From: a virus
Direction: 5' to 3' (one strand)
Length of the DNA stretch: 29,152 bases
Virus record (IMG/VR): IMGVR_UViG_3300002906_000006
Location: 1 to 29,152 of that record
Shown in pieces: positions 20,444-26,334 of the stretch. The notes beneath the pieces were generated by a model. The model did no database searches and was not told the DNA's origin. It was given only the letters and a program-made list of their open reading frames with translations. Position 1 is the stretch's first letter, and each line of letters starts with the position of its first letter. Position numbers and translations under genes: made by a program.

Positions 20444-21219
20444 TTGATGCGGATTTGGTTGCGTGGCGGTGTGCGTCAGTAGTAAAAGATAACAGTATTA
20501 ATATTGCCAAATGGCAAACAGATCAAATGGTGTCTCGTATTCTTGAAGAAACCGATGCTACTGATTGGAAGTTATTTCTATCTGGAGATAACAATTTTCG
20601 TTACAAGTTATTTCCCGACTATAAAGCCAATCGGAAGTATATGGTCCGACCACAACATTTGGAAGCTCTTCGTGAGCATCTGGTCCTTGAATGGCAAGCA
20701 GAGGTTACTGATGGATACGAAGCCGATGACGCCATTGGGATTCGTTCGCAGGAAAAGTCGGAACAAAGCAAGGTTATTGTGAGTATAGATAAAGATCTGC
20801 GCCAGCTCGCTGGAAGTCACTACCACTTTGTTAACAGACAGTTTCTGGAAATCTCTGAACTTGATGGATGGCGCAACTTTTATCTATCTCTTCTCATGGG
20901 AGACACCGCCGACAATATTTCGGGGTGTCCGGGGATTGGACAGGTTAAAGGAACACGAGCCTTAGAGTACCTATTCAAGCCGGAAGATATGTACGCTGCT
21001 TGTAAGCGGATGTACGAGAAAGCTAAAGTATCAATCGAACAAATGCATCTAAACGCGCAACTATTGTACATCTGGAGACAACAACAAGACTCGTGGAAAC
21101 CACCACAACCAGCAAATATCACCACTATTACAAAACCAGAGCAGGCAGTACCGCCATCGTCTTTACCGAGTACGCCGGATATCTCTTCGGAGCCTATTCC
21201 GGAGGAAGTGGTAACTTAG
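20431..21219 (+). CDS. 5'-3' exonuclease / flap endonuclease (T7 gp6-like)
   Basis: The 262-residue protein shows the FEN metal-site motifs in order: LIDADLVAWR (4-13), FPDYKANR, YEADDAIG, VSIDKDLRQLAG and LLMGDTADNISGCPGIGQVKG, the last being the helix-hairpin-helix entry. It should remove RNA primers or degrade 5' ends during replication and recombination. The last 45 residues are Pro/Thr/Glu-rich and overlap the next gene, so they may be dispensable. ATG overlaps the end of the endonuclease VII-like gene by 13 bases. Confidence 0.85.
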   Translation: MLALIDADLVAWRCASVVKDNSINIAKWQTDQMVSRILEETDATDWKLFLSGDNNFRYKLFPDYKANRKYMVRPQHLEALREHLVLEWQAEVTDGYEADDAIGIRSQEKSEQSKVIVSIDKDLRQLAGSHYHFVNRQFLEISELDGWRNFYLSLLMGDTADNISGCPGIGQVKGTRALEYLFKPEDMYAACKRMYEKAKVSIEQMHLNAQLLYIWRQQQDSWKPPQPANITTITKPEQAVPPSSLPSTPDISSEPIPEEVVT

Positions 21220-21323
21220 AAGGTTGGTATCCGGCACGTTGGAACTTAGATGGTCTATTTATGGAAAATGCTCAAACTGCACTAGATTTAGTGCTTCCTG
21301 AAGCGGAGAAACTAGCGGCATAA
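21093..21323 (+). CDS. Hypothetical protein overlapping the exonuclease
   Basis: A GTG at 21093 starts a 76-residue product whose later part (TEYAGYLFGAYSGGSGNL, YPARWNLDGLF, QTALDLVLPEAEKL) looks like a folded protein. It overlaps the exonuclease gene by 127 bases in another frame. A later, non-standard start cannot be excluded. No family recognised. Confidence 0.5.
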   Translation: METTTTSKYHHYYKTRAGSTAIVFTEYAGYLFGAYSGGSGNLEGWYPARWNLDGLFMENAQTALDLVLPEAEKLAA

Positions 21324-21325
21324 AG

Positions 21326-21382
21326 ATGGAATTCTTTATCAGTATCTGTCTAATAATTGTTCTATTTCTGATGATTGACTAA
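21326..21382 (+). CDS. 18-aa hydrophobic micropeptide (tentative)
   Basis: An ATG at 21326 encodes MEFFISICLIIVLFLMID and stops directly before the next ATG. It is entirely a membrane-helix sequence. No clear ribosome binding site, so this is tentative. Confidence 0.3.
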   Translation: MEFFISICLIIVLFLMID

Positions 21383-21775
21383 ATGGCTAAATATCGATCA
21401 AAGTTTGAACTATCTGTTGCATCTATCCTAAGGAAAAAGAAACTTGGGTTTCAATACGAAGCCGAAAAGTTCCACTTCATCCAGCCAGCAAAACACCGGA
21501 CCTACACCCCCGACTTCAAGTTACTTAATTCTGGTATCTTTGTGGAATCGAAAGGGAAGCTCACGGCAGAGGAACGCAACAAACTTCTCTGGATCAAAGA
21601 ACAGCACAAGAATCTCCCGTTTGTCTTGTTATTTATGCGGGCAAAGAATCCCATCAGAAAAGGGTCTCCAACATCTTATGGAACTTGGGCATCAAAGAAT
21701 GGATTTATTTGGTTTGATTGGGAAACAGACAAGGAAGGATTCATAAAATACCTTGAAGATCACAGCCAGCGCTGA
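21383..21775 (+). CDS. Endonuclease I, Holliday-junction resolvase (T7 gp3-like)
   Basis: The 130-residue protein has the active-site pattern of T7 endonuclease I: Glu9 in SKFELSVAS, Asp44 in YTPDF, and Glu55 with Lys57 in VESKGK, a PD-(D/E)XK-type site in a protein of the expected size. The enzyme resolves branched DNA before packaging and in T7 helps break down host DNA. ATG follows the preceding TAA directly. Confidence 0.88.
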   Translation: MAKYRSKFELSVASILRKKKLGFQYEAEKFHFIQPAKHRTYTPDFKLLNSGIFVESKGKLTAEERNKLLWIKEQHKNLPFVLLFMRAKNPIRKGSPTSYGTWASKNGFIWFDWETDKEGFIKYLEDHSQR

Positions 21776-21790
21776 AAGCGCAGCGCAGTA

Positions 21791-22000
21791 ATGAAGATTA
21801 CTGCTATTATTGAAAAAGAGGACGGTACTTTCGAATACACCGCAGAACTTAGTCAGATGCAGCATCAGTTCCTGCTTGAATACGCTATTAGAGATTTGAT
21901 ATCCAAAGGTCTCATTCCATTCCACACACCAGAAGGACAGCAAGACAGCAATGTACTCATCGTCAGTCCAATCTATGACAAAGATGAACCAAAACACTGA
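21791..22000 (+). CDS. Hypothetical protein, 69 aa
   Basis: ATG at 21791 starts MKITAIIEKEDGTFEYTAEL, a strand pair followed by a helix (QHQFLLEYAIRDLI). Its stop shares a base with the next ATG (TGATG). Unknown function. Confidence 0.6.
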   Translation: MKITAIIEKEDGTFEYTAELSQMQHQFLLEYAIRDLISKGLIPFHTPEGQQDSNVLIVSPIYDKDEPKH

Positions 22001-22191
22001 TGAAGGGTGATTGGATAGATAACTACATTGCTCAGATCGGAGACGGTTGGTTAGCCTTCGATGATGAGCAGAGTGAGATCGGATTCTACGATACCTATGC
22101 CGAAGCGGTTGATGCAATACGAAACTATTCCTACTCCTTAGAGTTGGAAGATATGGAAGAAAATGACAACGAAACATCTGATAATTCCTGA
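22000..22191 (+). CDS. Small acidic hypothetical protein, 63 aa
   Basis: The start shares one base with the previous stop. The product (MKGDWIDNYIAQIGDGW, FYDTYAEAVDAIRNY) ends in a very acidic tail (ELEDMEENDNE) that overlaps the phosphoesterase start by 29 bases. Unknown function. Confidence 0.55.
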   Translation: MKGDWIDNYIAQIGDGWLAFDDEQSEIGFYDTYAEAVDAIRNYSYSLELEDMEENDNETSDNS

Positions 22192-22903
22192 TTGTCAAGT
22201 AAAACCAAATGTAGATATCTCATATCTCGAATGGGTCGGAAATTACATCGAAACTAAGCGCCCAGATGTAATCGTCTGTATCGGGGACTTTGCGGATATG
22301 TATAGTCTTAATAAATATGATGCTGGTACCAAGTCATATGAAGGATCTCGATACAAAGACGATTTGGCATCCGCTCATGAAGGTATGAATCTTCTCACCA
22401 AACCGTTCCGAAAGAAAGGAAAGTACAAACCGAGAATGGTTCTTACTCTCGGCAACCATGAAGATCGAATCACAAGAGTCGCCAACAGCGACCCCAAACT
22501 CTCCGGAACCATTCAAATGTCAGACCTGCAGTACGAGGATTTCGGATGGGAAGTGGTGCCATATCTTGTGCCCATCGTTATCGACGGAATTGCCTATGCC
22601 CATTACTTCACTTCTGGTGTCATGGGACGTCCTGTACCAAACGCCAAGCAACTCGTCATCAAGAAACATATGTCTGCGACAATGGGTCACGTCCAGAATT
22701 GGGAGATTCACCGAGAAGTACGGGCTGACGGTCGTGCAGTCATTGGTCTTTTTAGTGGTAGTTGCTATCTTCATAATGAGGATTATCTGGGGCCTCAAGG
22801 GAATACTTATGACCGCGGTATCTGGGTAAAACATGAAGTATCCGAAGGTAGTTATCATCCACTATATGTTAGTCTCCCGTATCTTGCAAGTAAATACTCC
22901 TAA
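22163..22903 (+). CDS. Calcineurin-like metallophosphoesterase
   Basis: The 246-residue protein has the metallophosphoesterase metal motifs: IPDCQ (Asp10, in place of the usual D-x-H), GDFADM (41-46), LGNHED (96-101) and MGHVQNW (about 174-180). The Gln in place of the first His is also seen in some phage members of this superfamily and may change metal use. The substrate (nucleic acid, nucleotide or protein phosphate) cannot be read from the sequence. It starts inside the preceding gene and ends inside the next. Confidence 0.8.
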   Translation: MTTKHLIIPDCQVKPNVDISYLEWVGNYIETKRPDVIVCIGDFADMYSLNKYDAGTKSYEGSRYKDDLASAHEGMNLLTKPFRKKGKYKPRMVLTLGNHEDRITRVANSDPKLSGTIQMSDLQYEDFGWEVVPYLVPIVIDGIAYAHYFTSGVMGRPVPNAKQLVIKKHMSATMGHVQNWEIHREVRADGRAVIGLFSGSCYLHNEDYLGPQGNTYDRGIWVKHEVSEGSYHPLYVSLPYLASKYS

Positions 22904-23048
22904 GTATTGGATTAGATTTCACATCCATGAATGTCCGGTATGCGGCAGAGGTGATGAATACAGAGAAAGAGTCTATGGATCAAAACCAAACAATTTACAA
23001 GAACGATACAAGTACGAAATTGCTTACGACTGGTGTGACGTCATCTGA
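22884..23048 (+). CDS. Small zinc-knuckle protein
   Basis: The readable part is HIHECPVCGRGDEYRERVYG and a tail ending YDWCDVI, close in style to short phage proteins with one CxxC and a terminal DxC. The start is uncertain: TTG at 22884 overlaps the phosphoesterase end by 20 bases. A longer ORF from 22833 would be mostly shadow. Confidence 0.5.
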   Translation: MQVNTPKYWIRFHIHECPVCGRGDEYRERVYGSKPNNLQERYKYEIAYDWCDVI

Positions 23049-23394
23049 AATTGATCCGAATGGTAAAACCCAACATGAACTTGGAGCTAAACTCGATGCT
23101 GGTAAACCGGCTGTCTTTCGTGGTTTGCTTGATTATTTTCCGCGTGGGTGTACCGCTGTTGCGGAAGTCTCAACTCTTGGTGCAAAGAAATATGCATGGA
23201 AAGGTTGGGAACATGTTCCTGACGGCATTAATCGCTATGGAGACGCCCTTGCTCGCCATTTATTGGCGGAATGTACAGAGGGTCTCTACGACAATGGACC
23301 GAAAGGGATTGGGGTTTTGCACGCTGCCCAGGTAGCTTGGAATTCATTAGCACGTCTAGAGTTGATTATCCGAGAGCAAGAGAAGAAAAAATGA
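23035..23394 (+). CDS. dATP/dGTP diphosphohydrolase-like protein (DUF5664-type)
   Basis: The core reads GAKLDAGKPAVFRGLLDYFP, followed by VAEVSTLGAKKYAWKGWEHV, DGINRYGDALARHLLAE and HAAQVAWNSLARLEL. This is the all-alpha pattern of the phage family annotated as dATP/dGTP diphosphohydrolase N-terminal domain, related to MazG-type enzymes, with Glu and Asp residues for Mg binding. I prefer GTG at 23035 as start because earlier codons overlap the conserved zinc-knuckle gene, but ATG at 22975 is possible. It would adjust purine dNTP pools. Confidence 0.75.
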   Translation: MTSSEIDPNGKTQHELGAKLDAGKPAVFRGLLDYFPRGCTAVAEVSTLGAKKYAWKGWEHVPDGINRYGDALARHLLAECTEGLYDNGPKGIGVLHAAQVAWNSLARLELIIREQEKKK

Positions 23395-23549
23395 ACATGG
23401 CCCAATGGTTCATGGTTGTTCAAATTATCACTTGTGTAGGAGGAGCAGTAGGTTTTACGTTAAATAAACAACCTTGGCACGGTCTAGTGTGGTTCTTCTA
23501 CGGCTTGGCTAATATCGGCTGGCTTATGGCGGCATCAGGAAAAGCATAA
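23391..23549 (+). CDS. 52-aa two-helix membrane protein
   Basis: ATG at 23391 overlaps the previous stop (ATGA). Two hydrophobic helices (QWFMVVQIITCVGGAVGF and LVWFFYGLANIGWLMAA) flank NKQPWHG. Unknown function. It is too far from the lysis genes to call it a holin. Confidence 0.6.
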   Translation: MNMAQWFMVVQIITCVGGAVGFTLNKQPWHGLVWFFYGLANIGWLMAASGKA

Positions 23550-23794
23550 TGCCATACATTCGAAAAGAATTACGAGAAGTAATTCTACGTGCCGAGAAAT
23601 TCCCCGGCTCATCTGGAGAACTTAATTACAAACTAACTATGGTATGTATTGATTATCTTGAGAAGATGGGTACATCATATAATACTATGAATGATATTGT
23701 GGGGGCATTGGAGCTTGCTAAGCATGAGTTTATCCGACGTAAAGTCAATGATTACGAAAATGAAAAAATCAAAGAGAATACAGATGTATATTGA
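23549..23794 (+). CDS. Conserved phage hypothetical protein (DUF6899-like)
   Basis: ATG shares one base with the previous stop (TAATG). MPYIRKELREVI, SSGELNYKLTMVCIDYLE, MNDIVGALELAKHEFIRRKV and the acidic ending match my memory of a small all-alpha protein family found in many phages. No function is known to me. Confidence 0.65.
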   Translation: MPYIRKELREVILRAEKFPGSSGELNYKLTMVCIDYLEKMGTSYNTMNDIVGALELAKHEFIRRKVNDYENEKIKENTDVY

Positions 23795-23870
23795 TAGAAC
23801 TGCTGCATCTGCTACTGGATGTCTAATTGGCAATGCTATACTTTACTACCTCATAAAAGGAATACATTGA
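23784..23870 (+). CDS. 28-aa hydrophobic mini-protein
   Basis: ATG at 23784 encodes MYIDRTAASATGCLIGNAIL followed by YYLIKGIH, ending at a TGA that overlaps the next gene's TTG. It looks like one short membrane helix with small residues. The overlaps on both sides support translation. Confidence 0.4.
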   Translation: MYIDRTAASATGCLIGNAILYYLIKGIH

Positions 23871-24265
23871 AAATTTACACGGCCGCGAGCTTCACTGAGC
23901 AGAAGCGTATTAGACAGCAGAAGGAACAACTTATCCAACTAGGACATACTGTTACAGCCTCATGGTTGGAAGAACAAGTGAAACCTGAAGGGATGACTGA
24001 TGAGCAGTTTGGTAAGAAAATGGCAGCTAAGGATCTACAGGAAATTGCTACTGCCGATTGTGTCATCCTTGATCTAGAAGCTCCTTCTAAGACGAGTGGT
24101 AAGATGGTGGAGTGGGGCTTTGCCCTAGCTAAGCACAAGTTATGTTACGTGGTTGCTCCAGATGGTACATTCACCAATGGTCACATCTTTCTAATGCTCG
24201 CTGATAATCGCTTCGCTACGTGGGATGAATTATTTATTCATTTTAAAGAGAATCATAAAATCTAG
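23867..24265 (+). CDS. Nucleoside 2-deoxyribosyltransferase-like protein
   Basis: TTG at 23867 overlaps the mini-ORF stop and has AAGGA at proper spacing. It replaces the upstream ATG at 23819, whose residues are shadow. The 132-residue product has KIYTAASFTEQKRI at the N-terminus, DLQEIATADCVILDLE in the middle and GKMVEWGFALAKHK, where the Glu matches the catalytic Glu of nucleoside 2-deoxyribosyltransferases. These enzymes move deoxyribose between bases, and relatives hydrolyse nucleotides. It fits the nucleotide-pool group. Confidence 0.72.
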   Translation: MKIYTAASFTEQKRIRQQKEQLIQLGHTVTASWLEEQVKPEGMTDEQFGKKMAAKDLQEIATADCVILDLEAPSKTSGKMVEWGFALAKHKLCYVVAPDGTFTNGHIFLMLADNRFATWDELFIHFKENHKI

Positions 24266-24273
24266 GGAAATAT

Positions 24274-24678
24274 ATGTCATTTGATCCGGCTACAGCACTA
24301 TTAGATTTTGGTTCTAAAGTACTCGATAAGTTTTTTCCGAATGCTGATGACGCGGCAAAAGCGAAGGCTGCACTTGCAGAACAAATGTTGCAAGGGGCTT
24401 TTGCTGAAGATTTAGCACAAATTGCAGTTAACGTAGAAGAAGCTAAAAGTACGGATAAGTATACATCGCGCGCAAGACCAACTATTATGTGGATTTGTGC
24501 TGGTGGTTTGGCTTATGCAACCGTAGTTCTTCCCGTATTTGAATTCTTTGCTAAAGTAGTATTTGGATATGAAGGTGATTTTCCAATGATTGATTGGGCC
24601 CTTCTCTCACAAGTTATGATTGGTATTCTTGGTCTAGGAGCTATGCGAAGTTTTGATAAGGCTAAAGGTACAGGATAG
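24274..24678 (+). CDS. Holin, 3TM family (GTA/phage type)
   Basis: The 134-residue protein has an amphipathic Ala-rich N-terminal helix (ADDAAKAKAALAEQMLQG), then KYTSRARPTIMWICAGGLAY, a hydrophobic helix, FAKVVFGYEGDFPMIDW and a final helix LLSQVMIGILGLGAMRSFDKA. The RPTIMW and GLGAMRSFDK segments are typical of the 3TM holin family. It should form the membrane lesion for lysis, and it opens the block of probable lysis genes. Confidence 0.82.
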   Translation: MSFDPATALLDFGSKVLDKFFPNADDAAKAKAALAEQMLQGAFAEDLAQIAVNVEEAKSTDKYTSRARPTIMWICAGGLAYATVVLPVFEFFAKVVFGYEGDFPMIDWALLSQVMIGILGLGAMRSFDKAKGTG

Positions 24679-25164
24679 ATGACTACCATAGTGGCGGTTA
24701 AGAATCGAATGTTAGCCGATTCCAAGGTAACTCTCGGTAAAGGTTATTCCTATCCGACCACCAAAATCATCAAAGCCCGTAATATGTTAGTAGGGGCGGC
24801 TGGTCATGCCGGAGATTGTTCCAGATTTCTTGAGTGGGCAACCGAGGATTTCCGGCAAAAAGCTAAACCTAAGTTTGAGTGTCCAGATGGGCATGAAGAT
24901 GCTATTGATGGATTAGTCGTTAAATTAGACGGTATCTTTTATTTCTGTCCATCATATCCCTCCCCAGAGAAGATCAATGCTGAGTTTTATGCTATTGGGA
25001 GCGGTTCTAAGGCTGCCAGAGCAGCGATGATACTGGGGGCTACCCCTGAGAAGGCCATGGATATTGCGTGTCTCGTAGATGACTATAGTGGTTCTCCTAT
25101 TCTTATTTTGGAGTTAGACAATGGCAAAGAAAAAATCAAACAAGACGATATACCAGCTTTATAA
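24679..25164 (+). CDS. Ntn-hydrolase (proteasome beta/HslV-like) protein
   Basis: The ATG directly follows the holin stop. The product begins MTTIVAVKNRMLADSKVTLG, so removal of Met would expose a threonine as in HslV and proteasome beta subunits (TTIVxV...D.xxT). YPTTKIIKARNMLVGAAGHAGDCSRF and FYAIGSGSKAARAAMILGA are the matching strand and GSG-helix segments of that fold. At 161 residues it is near HslV size. A protease or amidohydrolase that acts during late infection or prohead maturation is possible. No unfoldase partner is in the window. Confidence 0.72.
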   Translation: MTTIVAVKNRMLADSKVTLGKGYSYPTTKIIKARNMLVGAAGHAGDCSRFLEWATEDFRQKAKPKFECPDGHEDAIDGLVVKLDGIFYFCPSYPSPEKINAEFYAIGSGSKAARAAMILGATPEKAMDIACLVDDYSGSPILILELDNGKEKIKQDDIPAL

Positions 25165-25402
25165 GGTCAATTGGACAGATGCCGCTGTTTGGAATGGTTG
25201 GAGAGATCTTCAACGGTTGGATGATTTAAATGGTGCTGAAGTCACTACCATTGGTTTTCTAGTACGTCAAACTAAAGATATTGTATGTCTTAGTCCCACT
25301 CTAACCCGAGACGGTTCGACGAGTAGCACTTGGCAGATTCCACGAAAGTGGATCAGTAAGATGACGAAAATCAAAGGATACACGGTAGAATACATATCAT
25401 GA
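25121..25402 (+). CDS. Hypothetical protein, 93 aa
   Basis: ATG at 25121 overlaps the Ntn-hydrolase end by 44 bases. The Lys-rich start is followed by a compact Trp-rich body (VNWTDAAVWNGWRDLQRL, TWQIPRKWISKM). Its TGA overlaps the next ATG. Unknown function, in the same block as the lysis genes. Confidence 0.6.
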   Translation: MAKKKSNKTIYQLYKVNWTDAAVWNGWRDLQRLDDLNGAEVTTIGFLVRQTKDIVCLSPTLTRDGSTSSTWQIPRKWISKMTKIKGYTVEYIS

Positions 25403-25818
25403 AACTAAAACTAATGAGAACTAAATTGGGGGAAGTTATCACGAACGGACAACTCTATATCGAAGGGGAGTATTTTTGCTTCACTTTAGAGGATAAAGTT
25501 CGTGAGCAGGATGGTGTATCTGTCGAGAAATGGAAAGTGCAAGATCAGACTGCTATTCCTCGTGGGATCTATGACGTAGTTCTTGAGGATAGCCCACACT
25601 TTGGTACCGACACGCCAACAATCTTGAATGTACCGGGTTACAAGTATATTCGTATGCATAGTGGTAATACCGATAAGGACACCGATGGATGTATCATTGT
25701 GGGGTATAGGCTTAATGATGCTGGTATTATCATACCTGGGACTTCACGTCCGGCCTTGGCTGATCTTCGTAAGAAACTCAAAGGCGCCCAGGATAAGATC
25801 ACGATACAAGTCGTTTAA
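25399..25818 (+). CDS. DUF5675-like protein, possible cell-wall enzyme
   Basis: The 139-residue product has the pattern FCFTLEDKVRE, AIPRGIYDVVLEDSPHFG, YIRMHSGNTDKDTDGCIIVG and a final helix, which I associate with the DUF5675 family often next to holins. The His...Gly-Cys arrangement recalls the L,D-transpeptidase HGC motif, so action on peptidoglycan is possible but not shown. ATGA links it to the gene before. It ends 20 bases inside the convergent minus-strand gene. Confidence 0.7.
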   Translation: MKLKLMRTKLGEVITNGQLYIEGEYFCFTLEDKVREQDGVSVEKWKVQDQTAIPRGIYDVVLEDSPHFGTDTPTILNVPGYKYIRMHSGNTDKDTDGCIIVGYRLNDAGIIIPGTSRPALADLRKKLKGAQDKITIQVV

Positions 25819-26026
25819 GAAACGCAGTAAACGATGACCACGGAAGAGTTACAACAGCAATGCCGACAGTCACGAGCACGCTCCCAAACTTGGCTACGGC
25901 CTCAAGAGCAGCAAACTTCTCGTCGACTCGCTGTTGTAGCGACTCCAACTTAACTTGCATAGCCTTCTGATCTGCTCCTAGTTCTTCCACCTTGGCTACC
26001 AAGTAGCCTATTCGTTCTTCTAGCAT
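25799..26026 (-). CDS. Coiled-coil plus membrane-helix protein (XhlA-like)
   Basis: On the minus strand an ATG at 26026, after GGAGG, gives 75 residues: a heptad-like coiled coil (VEELGADQKAMQVKLESLQQ to about residue 45) and one C-terminal membrane helix (FGSVLVTVGIAVVTLPW). The layout resembles haemolysin XhlA or some lysis accessory proteins. It ends inside the 3' end of the DUF5675-like gene. Translation is coupled to the gene before it (TGATG). Confidence 0.65.
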   Translation of the reverse strand: MLEERIGYLVAKVEELGADQKAMQVKLESLQQRVDEKFAALEAVAKFGSVLVTVGIAVVTLPWSSFTAFLKRLVS

Positions 26027-26334
26027 CACATCCTCCGATTCGATACCAAACCTTGCAGTCCCGGTAGTTGATTCCATTGGCCCTGTCCTTGTTGTTGGGC
26101 AATATTATTATTCTGACTAGCTATACCCATCTGAGAACTATTGAGTAACTGATCCATTTGTTGCCTACGGAGTTTCTTATAGATCTCAAACAGGGCTGCA
26201 GCATGCTGTGGATACTGTTTTGCCATTAGCATCATTGCCAGATTATCGTGGTAATTAGACATCTGATTACCATACTCATGGCTTTGCGCCGCATCCCACG
26301 ACTGTGTAGGTCGTGGTGTATAGATATTTGGCAT
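26026..26334 (-). CDS. Gln/Asn-rich hypothetical protein, 102 aa
   Basis: ATG at 26334 overlaps the stop of the large upstream gene by one base (TAATG on the minus strand). The product is helical with MLMAKQYPQHAAALFEIYKK and a Gln/Asn-rich second half (SQNNNIAQQQGQGQW). Its position after a large virion-type protein suggests a minor structural or assembly role. No family recognised. Confidence 0.6.
   Translation of the reverse strand: MPNIYTPRPTQSWDAAQSHEYGNQMSNYHDNLAMMLMAKQYPQHAAALFEIYKKLRRQQMDQLLNSSQMGIASQNNNIAQQQGQGQWNQLPGLQGLVSNRRM

Noticed and set aside
380-25125. Minus-strand ORFs opposite the rightward genes (for example 5759-6187, 7253-7708, 10416-10925, 21692-22198)
   Set aside because: They mirror the codon pattern of genuine plus-strand genes, have low-complexity Ser/Arg/Leu translations and no supporting signals.
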